Part shown: piece by piece, positions 1 to 7,839 of the stretch
How positions within the stretch are numbered: the stretch's first letter is position 1
Layout of the letters: every line of letters starts with the position of its first letter
Assembly: GCA_049516635.1 (NCBI GenBank)
Contig: JBEKSX010000016.1
Location: 1-37,332, forward strand
Reading direction: 5' to 3'
From: JBEKSX01 sp049516635
GTDB lineage: Bacteria > Bacteroidota > Ignavibacteria > Tepidaquicellales > OLB5
DNA length: 37,332 nt
Translations under genes and position numbers: made by a program
The notes under the pieces: generated by a model
What the model saw: only the letters and a program-made list of their open reading frames with translations
Databases searched by the model: none
What the model was told of the DNA's origin: nothing

Positions 1-470
1 GTGAAGAATGGTTTCTTACGTTCCGGGATCTGCAGCTGTTTGATATTAACCAGGGGATTCGATTCGATATAATTCCATTTCAGAGCCAGGTTGAAGATTG
101 CTTTTAGGGTCCTGAACTCAATATTAACAGATACTGGATTAACGGAATTTAATCGTAATTGCTTATAGCTTTCGAAATCCCGGGTACTGAACATATTAAG
201 CGGTTTATTCCCTATATTTAATTCAAGATGTTTCAGGCAATTAGCATAATGCCATTGAGAGCTCTTACTGAGGTTTGAATCTGCATATTTCAAAACCTCT
301 GTTTTAAAATCAGATAGAAAAATATTCCTTGATTTCTTTTTGTGTTTGAAAGTACGGAATGATTCATTTGCCTCTGATTTACTTTTTTTCTTCGTTGAGA
401 CGTTTACGCGCTTACCGTTCTCGAGCATACCGATGTAATAATACCCGTTTTTGCGTTTGAATAGAAACAT
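1..470 (-). CDS. Tyrosine recombinase/phage-type integrase, N-terminal part (partial)
   Basis: The reverse strand reads from ATG at 468-470 without a stop to the window edge (156 codons). The start is supported by an AGGAGG ribosome site seven bases upstream. The product begins MFLFKRKNGYYYIGMLENGK, a short beta-rich arm-binding segment, then a basic KKKSKSEA stretch. A helical core-binding (SAM-like) domain follows at about residues 50-150, with the typical 'TLKAIFNLALKWNYIESNPL' ending. The catalytic domain (R...HxxR...Y) would lie beyond the edge and cannot be seen. Its position 160 bases from the 3' end of tRNA-Asn and its orientation fit an integrase at the end of an element inserted at that tRNA. 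The family call is fairly sure. Whether the element is a phage, an ICE or a remnant cannot be told. Confidence 0.85.
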   Translation of the reverse strand, partial: MFLFKRKNGYYYIGMLENGKRVNVSTKKKSKSEANESFRTFKHKKKSRNIFLSDFKTEVLKYADSNLSKSSQWHYANCLKHLELNIGNKPLNMFSTRDFESYKQLRLNSVNPVSVNIEFRTLKAIFNLALKWNYIESNPLVNIKQLQIPERKKPFF

Positions 471-628
471 GATAGAACCTCCTCTATTATATAAGTTGAT
501 TGATTACACTTTTGATTACTTCAATTGTATGTAGTATAAAAATAATATACTTCTGAATTTCATAGTATTGGCGTATCAAAAAACTCAATAGATGTTAACT
601 TCAAATATTGAGTTTTCGATATGTTTTG

Positions 629-702
629 CTCCGCAGGCAGGACTTGAACCTGCGACCCTCTGATTAACAGTCAGATGCTCTAACCAACTGAGCTACTGCG
701 GA
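629..702 (-). tRNA. tRNA-Asn (anticodon GTT)
   Basis: The reverse strand folds as a complete 74-base tRNA. The acceptor stem TCCGCAG/CTGCGGA is perfect and the discriminator is G. The D arm is AGCTCAGTTGGTTAGAGC, the anticodon loop CTGTTAA has GTT at 666-668, and the T arm GCAGGTTCAAGTCCTGC is normal. CCA is not encoded. Its 3' end faces the integrase gene, the usual arrangement when a tRNA 3' end is an attachment site. Confidence 0.96.
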
Positions 703-823
703 ATATTTAAAAATATATAAGAACTTATTATATTCCCGATTTATAGTCACCCTGAGAGCTCGGGATAGCTATCCGCTTTTGGCGGAGAGCTGCTGCGTAA
801 TATTTTTATGTAATAATAGAATA

Positions 824-854
824 CAAATATAACTATGTGTAAAAATAAAATCAA
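824..854 (-). promoter_or_regulatory. Possible promoter for tRNA-Asn
   Basis: On the minus strand the sequence reads TTGA, 19 bases, TATATTTG, close to the Bacteroidota promoter TTTG-N19-TAnnTTTG. It lies about 120 bases upstream of the tRNA 5' end. The -7 element is exact and the -33 element is imperfect. The assignment is by consensus only. Confidence 0.3.
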
Positions 855-974
855 TTCAACGGAATTTCGTTAATATTATAACGGTTTGCTTTGATTGAAA
901 AAGTATCATACTTACATATCAGAGGGTAATCCGGCAGATGCGGGGCCAGCTTGTCCCGTCTAAGGAGTGCAGAT

Positions 975-998
975 GAAAAAGCCCGCTTTTGGCGGGCT
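975..998 (-). terminator. Rho-independent terminator of the SBBP-repeat gene
   Basis: On the minus strand an AGCCCGC/GCGGGCT stem with a five-base loop is followed by TTTTT. It lies 65 bases after the stop codon of the gene at 1064-2752. Confidence 0.8.
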
Positions 999-1063
999 AT
1001 AGTATTGTTAATTAAATTTAAAAATAGATTATATTTAGAATTATCAATCTAATTTGATTGATA

Positions 1064-2752
1064 CTATTTATTTAAAATCATTTTCTTTACAATCCTGCTG
1101 TCATTGGATGTCATAACGAAGAAATAAATTCCTGAAGCAAAATCTGACATATTGTATCTTATTTCATAACTGCCTTTATCACGATAGTCGTCCATCAGTG
1201 TGGACACGACCATTCCGAGTTCGTTGTAGATTACCAATTTAACTCTGGAATATTTTAGGACATCAAATTTAATTGTTGTAGACGGATTAAATGGATTAGG
1301 ACTGTTCTGATAAAGTACAAAATTGTCCGGAACTAGCTTCTCATTCTTGTTTTGTTCAGATAATAAATCCATTCTTCCTCTGGAATAAGTTGCAGACCAT
1401 TTCTGCGTACCTGAGGTATTGTAGCTTAATGTAACATAATCAAAATCTGATATGGGATTATAGCTGCTCCCCGTCACATATATGTTCCCCGGGTTATCCA
1501 CTAAAATCTGTACAGCTATATCATCACGGTAACTGGAAGTATATATATCAACCCATTGCTGGACTCCCGAATTCTTATATTTTACAATTGTATAATGATA
1601 ATATATACCAAAAGGACCCATAATTTTACTGGCTCCGCTTACAAAAACATTTGCTTTTTTATCCAGAGCTAATGAATATGCTATATCGTCACCATGAAAT
1701 GAACCATCATAACGTGAAACCCATTGCTGAACACCCGCAGAATTATATTTGATCGTGGCAAAATCAGCGTTACCTTTCGGAGTAGCGTTGCTGCTTCCTG
1801 TTACATATACGTTACAGGAATTATCGACTGCAACCGACCTTGCCTGATTGCCATATCCGCAGGGTCCGCTGTAGCGTGCGACCCACTGTTGAACACCGTT
1901 CGAATTATATTTTACCGTGGCATAGTCATATGAATGCAGATTGTTTTTGCTGGAGCCTGTAACTACCAGGTCATCATATTTATCTACGGTTATGGCGTAC
2001 GCCTTATCTTCTCCGCTGCCCGTTCCGTTATATTTTGAAACCCATTGCTGAACACCCGCAGTACTATATTTTATTGTGATATAGTCCGATACACTATTCA
2101 TACCCTTTCCGTATCCTGTCACATATATGTTCATTTTACTATCTATGGTAATAGCATAGGCTTTATCCTCGCCACTCCCTGTGCTGCTGTATGTGGCAAC
2201 CCATTGCTGAACTCCATTAGAATTATATTTTATGGTGCAAAAATCCGTTCCCCCGTTGGTACCTGTAGTAAAACCTGTAACATATACATTCCCCCAATCA
2301 TCTGCGATCAATGCAAAACCTTCGTCGTTTTTATGTGCTGATCCATCATAAACGGCTACCCACTGCTGGGAACCATCAGATTTATATTTTATCGTAGTAA
2401 TGTCATGACTGCTATTTAGCCCTGTGCTGTAACCTGTAACAAAGATATCAATATATTTATCCACTGTAATAGCATAAGCTTTATCCTCACCGTTTCCGGA
2501 TCCGTTATAAATATTAACCCATTGCTGAACACCGTTCTTGTTATATTTAACTGTGCAAAAATCTTTATCCGATAACATACCTGTAGAATATCCTGTAACG
2601 TAACAATTTTTATCATCATCTATCACCATAGAAGATACTCTATCATCATTACCGTACTCACCCCCCGGCAATACAGGATCTTCAATAGAGTATAGTTTAT
2701 TGCTCAGAGTGAACAGTAGAGCAAGGAACAATGTAAAATATATCTTCTTCAT
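1064..2752 (-). CDS. SBBP-repeat beta-propeller protein with T9SS C-terminal sorting domain
   Basis: A 562-residue secreted protein. Residues 1-22 are a signal peptide. From about 30 to 465 there are about eight repeats of 50-57 residues, each with a 'YVTGYSTG' strand and a 'TIKYNSNGVQQWV' strand. This is the SBBP (seven-bladed beta-propeller) repeat. The last 80 residues are a type A T9SS tail (LYQNSPNPFNPSTTIKF ... SGIYFFVMTSND ... KKMILNK) that directs export across the outer membrane and anchoring or release. It is a single gene with its own terminator and is clearly paralogous to the gene at 26154-27833. Unlike that paralog, its tail has no palindromic insertion. The ligand or enzymatic role is unknown. 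Family and secretion are confident. Confidence 0.92.
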   Translation of the reverse strand: MKKIYFTLFLALLFTLSNKLYSIEDPVLPGGEYGNDDRVSSMVIDDDKNCYVTGYSTGMLSDKDFCTVKYNKNGVQQWVNIYNGSGNGEDKAYAITVDKYIDIFVTGYSTGLNSSHDITTIKYKSDGSQQWVAVYDGSAHKNDEGFALIADDWGNVYVTGFTTGTNGGTDFCTIKYNSNGVQQWVATYSSTGSGEDKAYAITIDSKMNIYVTGYGKGMNSVSDYITIKYSTAGVQQWVSKYNGTGSGEDKAYAITVDKYDDLVVTGSSKNNLHSYDYATVKYNSNGVQQWVARYSGPCGYGNQARSVAVDNSCNVYVTGSSNATPKGNADFATIKYNSAGVQQWVSRYDGSFHGDDIAYSLALDKKANVFVSGASKIMGPFGIYYHYTIVKYKNSGVQQWVDIYTSSYRDDIAVQILVDNPGNIYVTGSSYNPISDFDYVTLSYNTSGTQKWSATYSRGRMDLLSEQNKNEKLVPDNFVLYQNSPNPFNPSTTIKFDVLKYSRVKLVIYNELGMVVSTLMDDYRDKGSYEIRYNMSDFASGIYFFVMTSNDSRIVKKMILNK

Positions 2753-3337
2753 AATTAATAAATATTTTTTGAAATATTTAATTTTTTACAAATTAATTGA
2801 ACCACGCAAGATTAACCTTACATTAACCAGACGACGATGGAATAATAAATTTTCTAATTATATTAGTAACCTGTATACCCTGATTATTATTGTTGAACGT
2901 AAGTTCAACAATTACAGGAAACTATCGTATTCTGAAAAGGCAAATTTAATGCCAAAAGCATAAGCTTAATGGTGGGTTTAAATAAACAAATATAGGTTAG
3001 ATCGATTGTATTAGAAACATTTGATTCCTTTAGGAAACATTCGTTGGCAAACAAAAGATTTCATATACCGAAAAATGCTACCCTATTTTGGGTTCAATAT
3101 AGCATATATAGTTATCGATAATAATAATAAGTTTCACGATTCATTTAATTTTACTTTGATAAACATTAATTTTGCTTTTCAAACTGAATATATTTAACGA
3201 TCAAAAATTATTAATGTTTATATTATCTATAAAAACCGATTTTAACCTTTTATTATTGAGCCCGATATAGAATGCGTATAGTAATGTATCACATATCTGC
3301 TTATCCCGCTGTTCCGTTAAAATTTTCAGATTCCCAC
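2753..3337. other. Non-coding AT-rich spacer
   Basis: No convincing gene is seen. The 87-codon open frame on the plus strand at 2700-2963 has no ribosome site and starts inside the opposite-strand gene. Apart from the candidate promoter at 2987-3017, nothing recognisable was found. Confidence 0.5.
2987..3017 (-). promoter_or_regulatory. Candidate promoter of the SBBP-repeat gene
   Basis: The minus strand reads TTTC, 19 bases, TATATTTG, one base from the Bacteroidota consensus TTTG-N19-TAnnTTTG. It implies an untranslated leader of about 230 bases before the ATG at 2752, which is long, so this is tentative. Confidence 0.35.
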
Positions 3338-3366
3338 AAAAAAAAGCCCGCATAACTGCGGGCTTT
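3338..3366 (-). terminator. Rho-independent terminator of the sialidase-like gene
   Basis: A stem AAAGCCCGC/GCGGGCTTT with a six-base loop. On the minus strand it is followed by a run of eight T. It lies 52 bases beyond the stop codon at 3419. Confidence 0.88.
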
Positions 3367-3418
3367 GAATTCGGATAGTAATGAATCGCTTCTTACTAAC
3401 CTATAATTATCACTGTAA

Positions 3419-5251
3419 TTACTTCAGGAGTACCATCTTCTTTGTATCATTGAACCACCCTGACTTTATCGTATAGAAGTAAATACCGCTCGGTAAATTG
3501 GTAGCATCAAACATAACCTGATTTATTCCTGCGGGTTGTTTGCCGTTCACAAGAGTCATGACTTCTTTTCCTAAGATATCATATACTTTTATGGTAACAA
3601 ATGATTCTTTCGGTAAGTCAAAGGTAATTTGTGTTGTCGGGTTGAACGGATTTGGAAAGTTCTGCTCTAATTTGAATTCTTTCACAATTCCGTTATTGTT
3701 TCTGATACCGTTCACAGTATCTGTTGCTATGTGTATTTTCCTGAATACCTGGATAGTTCTGCATTCCGGAGCTCCTGCATCCGGTCTTGCGAAAGCACCG
3801 GCGGTCGGCTTCTTTTGATATACAACGTATAAAGTAAAACTGCTGCCTTCAGCTGGAGCAACCTTGTCAACTGTGCAGTATCTTTCGTCAAATGAATGAA
3901 TTCCATCTAGTGTGAACTGTACCGGATTCGACCATATCATATCTGAAGTCTTTGCAAACTGGTAGAATAAGTGGCTTTTATTATATGAATAGATAGTGTC
4001 CAGACCAAACGGGCACGAATAAGTTACAAAGATATACTGCTGGTCACTGGATAAAGACAAACACGGATGGTCGAAATTGGAAATAAATGCCTGTGCAACC
4101 ATCGACTCGGCAACCTGTGGTAGCGGATGAATTGGAGACGTACGGGTTCCTGCTATTACCTGCGGCGCAGTATTATTCTTACCCGCAAGCAATCTTCCCG
4201 AAACATATAATCCCGAAGGTGCCATTGCATTGAAAGCCCAGTAATAGTTACCCGCATTATCAATTATGATATTTGCGGCACCGTTCGAGTTCGGAACACA
4301 AGTATCCCCATTTATTACAGTACCATTAAATAACTGTATAAAAGAACCCCAGGTAATACCGTTATCGGTGGATTTTGTTGCAAAAATTCTTCCCATACTG
4401 AAATTACCTCCGGTTTCCCTATACGGATCATCCAGAATCATTGCAACACCGCCTGTACCTGTAGCACCTGATAGACACTGGTTGGCCTGACCTGTTATAC
4501 CTGCAGGACCCACCAATCTGTTGGTAGCAATAAACAGGTTAGTACTTGAATTATAAATAGAAGCCTGTATAGAATCTGTTGCTGCAGATCCCTGGAAAGT
4601 GGCACCGAGCATAAACATGTTTCCGTTTGTTAATCTATAAACTTGAGGCCATGCCATATTCGGAGGCGTCTCAACGCCCGTGAATGAACCTGCTCCCGGA
4701 GCAATATCGTAGTTTATAAAACCCGCTGCAGTAAATGCCGGAAATCCTACGGAATAGTGATTTGCCACAATTCCGCTGCCGTCGGATTTTCCGCTGACTG
4801 CGCAGTAACCGCTCTTAACGGTAGGATACACTCCCAGATCTGACCATGTATTACCGTCATCACTGCTCCATGATATTGCCGTACGCCTCGAACCGTTAAA
4901 ATCGACGGAATCCAGAGCATTCATAAATATGGAGTACATATTAGTGGCATCGTGTCTATAAATATGTGCCTGTACTTCGCCGTTGTACTGGTAATCCCAA
5001 AAACCGGTTAAACCGTTTATCGGAATTTCAGGTCCCAGCCAGTAGTCACCATTGTCTCTTTGACCTTCCAATTGGATCGGCGTGTTAACAAAAGTACGTT
5101 GTAAATTTCCCGGGTTCAATGTGCCGTCAATACGTTCACATGGAAGTGCTCTATCGCTCTTCTTAGGGATCGAATCAGGTGTGAAATTCCAGAAAGCAAA
5201 TGAGCATATTGTCAGCACCATGACACAGGAAATGAGTATTTTATTTGACAT
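3419..5251 (-). CDS. Sialidase-like (Asp-box) propeller protein with T9SS sorting domain
   Basis: A 610-residue secreted protein starting MSNKILISCV. I chose the ATG at 5249-5251 because AAGGAG lies six bases before it; a TTG start five codons upstream would use that ribosome site as coding sequence. Residues 1-20 form a hydrophobic signal segment. Asp-box motifs of the sialidase/BNR propeller type are visible (SSDDGNTW at about 129-136 and STDNGITW further on), and the body looks like a six-bladed propeller. The catalytic arginine triad of a true sialidase was not identified, so enzymatic activity is not claimed. The last 85 residues are a T9SS tail (LEQNFPNPFNPTTQITF ... SGIYFYTIKSG ... KKMVLLK). 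It stands alone with its own terminator. Confidence 0.88.
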   Translation of the reverse strand: MSNKILISCVMVLTICSFAFWNFTPDSIPKKSDRALPCERIDGTLNPGNLQRTFVNTPIQLEGQRDNGDYWLGPEIPINGLTGFWDYQYNGEVQAHIYRHDATNMYSIFMNALDSVDFNGSRRTAISWSSDDGNTWSDLGVYPTVKSGYCAVSGKSDGSGIVANHYSVGFPAFTAAGFINYDIAPGAGSFTGVETPPNMAWPQVYRLTNGNMFMLGATFQGSAATDSIQASIYNSSTNLFIATNRLVGPAGITGQANQCLSGATGTGGVAMILDDPYRETGGNFSMGRIFATKSTDNGITWGSFIQLFNGTVINGDTCVPNSNGAANIIIDNAGNYYWAFNAMAPSGLYVSGRLLAGKNNTAPQVIAGTRTSPIHPLPQVAESMVAQAFISNFDHPCLSLSSDQQYIFVTYSCPFGLDTIYSYNKSHLFYQFAKTSDMIWSNPVQFTLDGIHSFDERYCTVDKVAPAEGSSFTLYVVYQKKPTAGAFARPDAGAPECRTIQVFRKIHIATDTVNGIRNNNGIVKEFKLEQNFPNPFNPTTQITFDLPKESFVTIKVYDILGKEVMTLVNGKQPAGINQVMFDATNLPSGIYFYTIKSGWFNDTKKMVLLK

Positions 5252-5893
5252 TTTAATCTCCTTCAATAAAATTACTTTAAAGTATTTTGTGAATTAGTTA
5301 TTTAAATTAGAAACCTATATAGTTCGATTCTAAAACTTATTGTATAGATAAAGTGATGTAGTATATATATCATTCAATATAAAAGATTAATAAAAAATTA
5401 TCAAGTATATTATAATAGATATTTTCAACAATTTAGGAACTCAATACGGAGCTAAAACACCCTATTATATCAGCCGTGCCGGGGTGTATCCAAACATTAT
5501 CTTCTCTTTCGCTTTATTCGCCTTATCGTACAAAACATCTGATATAGGGTTAATGTTTCGTATAAGGAATTTGGTTAAAAATATACCAATTATCAACAGA
5601 TTTCTACGATTCACACATATTTTTTAACTTTCGGTTTGTAACGTTTCCCGATGAAATTTGCGGTTTTAGGGAACTACCCTTTTCAGCCATCTTTAAAACA
5701 GGTAAACTGCCAGATCCAATCAGAATGGCAGAACACGTAATAAGGCACTTGAGGGATTTATTTTTATTTCATACTAGCCCGGTTGAAGATCTGTTATGAG
5801 ATCATCTTGATAGAAACAATAACATATATGGACCAGCTTCCGGAACGGTAAATAACTCAAATCGGTTAAAATAATTTTATCATAAATTACTAT
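5252..5893. other. Non-coding spacer, 0.64 kb
   Basis: No gene is supported in either strand. A short imperfect dyad (CTGCCA ... TGGCAG) lies at about 5707-5733. The region separates two divergently transcribed units (minus-strand gene at 3419-5251 and the operon starting at 5957) and must hold their promoters. Confidence 0.5.
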
Positions 5894-5925
5894 TTTGATT
5901 AATCTTTATAAAAAAATTATATTTA
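5894..5925 (+). promoter_or_regulatory. Candidate promoter of the zinc-ribbon operon
   Basis: TTTG at 5894-5897, 20 bases, then TATATTTA at 5918-5925, one mismatch from the Bacteroidota -33/-7 consensus. Transcription would start about 25 bases before the ATG at 5957. No Shine-Dalgarno sequence precedes that ATG, and the leader is A-rich. Confidence 0.45.
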
Positions 5926-5956
5926 CACCCTATTTCAAAATTAAACAATAAAAATT

Positions 5957-6475
5957 ATGAGCAATCCAATCTTAGATCCGGTAGAAGGCATCACTCTCGA
6001 GCAGTGGGCTGAAGTAAATGCAAAACTGGCTTCTGGCACACCTGCAGAAGAAGCTATCAAATCGATCGCAGCGGATATGCCTAAATGGGACCGCGTAAAT
6101 AACGAGTGGCTTACACGTATGAGAAATGATACAACATTCACTATATCAAATAAATATGCAGCTGCTTTTAACAAAGGAGCTTCGGGCAATCTCGGAAGCG
6201 GTTCACAGGTTTCAGCAGATTCATTTCCTTTCGAGAAATATATCGAGGTTATGGTTGCACAGGATGTCCTCGGTAAACAGGGACGCGATGCACAGGATGT
6301 TCTGAAGGATTTCGGTCTGACAGTTGCCGATTATTCCAACATCAGTTCATACTGGAGCGGTAAAATGATGTCCGATTTTTCATTAGCTGCTAAAATGGCT
6401 CAGCTGGATGCAGAGTTCAGGAAAAAATACCAGAGCATGGCACCGGGAAGCGCACATAGTGATATTGAGTTCTAA
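5957..6475 (+). CDS. Hypothetical cytoplasmic protein, first gene of three-gene operon (DUF6620-like?)
   Basis: A 172-residue soluble protein without signal peptide or membrane segment. The N-terminal half contains LDPVEGITLEQWAEVNAKL, an AxGTPAEEAIKSIA segment, and 'WDRVNNEWLTRMRNDTTFTI'. These features recall small bacterial proteins I tentatively associate with DUF6620, from memory only. The C-terminal half (about 85-160) looks like a second copy of the same layout: 'FEKYIEVMVAQDVLGKQGRDAQDVLKDFGLTVADYSNISSYW' parallels 'LEQWAEVNAKL...AIKSIAADMPKWDRVNNEW', so an internal duplication is likely. The stop codon overlaps the start of the next gene by one base (TAATG), indicating translational coupling. 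Function is unknown. Confidence 0.85.
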   Translation: MSNPILDPVEGITLEQWAEVNAKLASGTPAEEAIKSIAADMPKWDRVNNEWLTRMRNDTTFTISNKYAAAFNKGASGNLGSGSQVSADSFPFEKYIEVMVAQDVLGKQGRDAQDVLKDFGLTVADYSNISSYWSGKMMSDFSLAAKMAQLDAEFRKKYQSMAPGSAHSDIEF

Positions 6476-6987
6476 TGGACGAAAACAAACTGCTCTCTGA
6501 TTTTAATTCAGAGATCGACATAGCGTTCAGAACAGCCTGGCATTCTGAAAAAGGCGGTAATGAGAACTGGAACAACTTATTGAATTCGTATGGCCTTTCA
6601 CCTCTTCCGCAAAACGATAAGCAGCTGCTATTAAATTCTGAAATGAAAATAACGCGAGGAGCGTTCCCCATTGAACTGAGAAGGGTATACGAAAAAATTA
6701 TTGAGAAACATAAAATGAATGCTGCTTCCTCTACCCTGCTGTCTCAAACTTTGAGTAATTTCGATATCGATAGCAAGGTATTAGAATACTACCAGAAGAT
6801 AAAACCGTTCGCAGGACTGGGGGATATTTTTAGAAATGCTTCTACGGGCACGCAAAAATACTCATCAGGTCTTCAGAAAGAAAAACAGCAAACAATAAAA
6901 TGCAGGAATTGCGGGGCACCAAGACTTGAGGAGATGCAGTATGATACCTGTCTTTTCTGCGGAAGCAAACTTTTTGAAACAACTTAA
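6475..6987 (+). CDS. Hypothetical protein with C-terminal zinc ribbon, second gene of operon
   Basis: A 170-residue soluble protein. Residues 1-125 are mostly predicted helical with no recognised domain. The end carries a CxxC...CxxC zinc ribbon: Cys143, Cys146, Cys159, Cys162 in 'IKCRNCGAPRLEEMQYDTCLFCGSKLF'-like order. It begins at the ATG overlapping the previous stop by one base and ends six bases before the next start, so the three genes are almost certainly co-transcribed. The ribbon suggests binding to protein or nucleic acid, but nothing points to one of them. I do not recognise the family. Confidence 0.85.
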   Translation: MDENKLLSDFNSEIDIAFRTAWHSEKGGNENWNNLLNSYGLSPLPQNDKQLLLNSEMKITRGAFPIELRRVYEKIIEKHKMNAASSTLLSQTLSNFDIDSKVLEYYQKIKPFAGLGDIFRNASTGTQKYSSGLQKEKQQTIKCRNCGAPRLEEMQYDTCLFCGSKLFETT

Positions 6988-6993
6988 AACAAC

Positions 6994-7710
6994 ATGTCAT
7001 TTGAAGAATTAATCATTCGCTGGGATACTTTCCTTGGTAAGCTAAAAGACCGTTTCTTTGAAGTTATCGGACAGGCAGAAGGTCCGCTTGAAGAGATGAT
7101 AAATAACCTCCAGTATGATAATGTTGTCATTATTAACATCAGGAACGGTTTGCACAGCCAGACGGTCATACAGCTCAAACAGAAAGCTGAAGAGGGCTGG
7201 GGTAAAATGGACATTGAAATGCAGAAGTTCGGGAAATTCTTCTGGAACCAGAAATCGGAGCAGCACCTGAAACTGGACGCGTTCAGATCCTGGCTGGATA
7301 CGGAATTTCTTAAATTTGAAGTCGGACTATATGCGAAGGCAGCCAGGAAGATCCTGGAGAACGTTAAGCAGCATGTCGATGAAAAGAAAATGCACCGATG
7401 CACTCAATGTGGTGCAGAACTGCCAATAAAGATATATTCCTTCATGGCGGTCAACATCAAATGCGATAGCTGCGGCTCTGTTAATACGTATCAGCCGGAT
7501 GACAGGATACGAGCACTGGAATATTATGTATTAACCCCCCTTGCAGATGAATATGCACTGGATGCAAAGCTTAGAGCTATTTACAATAAAAATGCACAGA
7601 AAGAATATTATACTAAATTCTACACTTTTTTGATGGATACTGTTCCAGATAAAAAAGATTTCTACCGGCGTGCAATGGAAGAAAGACTAAATAATCCGTT
7701 CTTCCGATAG
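6994..7710 (+). CDS. Hypothetical protein with internal zinc ribbon, third gene of operon
   Basis: A 238-residue soluble protein. Residues 1-130 are predicted helical (it begins MSFEELIIRWDTFLGKLKDR). A zinc ribbon follows with Cys136/Cys139 and Cys157/Cys160 (HRCTQCGAELP ... KCDSCGSVNTY). A helical C-terminal region has 'YYVLTPLADEYALDAKLRAIYN' and 'FYRRAMEERLNNPFF'. There is no signal peptide. It lies six bases after the second gene. Together the three products look like a cytoplasmic complex, since two carry ribbons and all are short and co-expressed, but this is inference. No family name is claimed. Confidence 0.85.
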   Translation: MSFEELIIRWDTFLGKLKDRFFEVIGQAEGPLEEMINNLQYDNVVIINIRNGLHSQTVIQLKQKAEEGWGKMDIEMQKFGKFFWNQKSEQHLKLDAFRSWLDTEFLKFEVGLYAKAARKILENVKQHVDEKKMHRCTQCGAELPIKIYSFMAVNIKCDSCGSVNTYQPDDRIRALEYYVLTPLADEYALDAKLRAIYNKNAQKEYYTKFYTFLMDTVPDKKDFYRRAMEERLNNPFFR

Positions 7711-7839
7711 CTTCACTTCGAATAGCCGGCTGAATTTCACCTTACAATCGTATCTGGATCTAAATCCATTATTATTCGCGGTTTTATATATTATATTAGG
7801 GATATAAAATAAATCTACAAAAAAATAAAAGGGGCAACA

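Larger units (their letters stand above)
703..1063. other. Intergenic region with structured repeat-like segments
   Basis: No gene is seen. At 748-798 there is a GC-rich stretch starting CACCCTGAGAGCTCGGG with a small TCCGC/GCGGA hairpin, unlike the AT-rich surroundings and resembling dispersed intergenic repeats of this group. At 930-960 a second GC-rich patch precedes the terminator of the gene at 1064. Confidence 0.4.

Noticed and set aside
2700..2963. 87-codon plus-strand frame next to the SBBP gene
   Set aside because: It begins inside the opposite-strand signal-peptide region, has no ribosome site, and its product is low-complexity AT-rich translation.
3419..5251. True sialidase activity
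   Set aside because: Asp-box motifs are present, but the catalytic arginine triad and nucleophilic tyrosine could not be identified.
5252..5266. TTG start giving five extra codons for the sialidase-like gene
   Set aside because: Those codons are the AAGGAG ribosome site for the ATG at 5249-5251.
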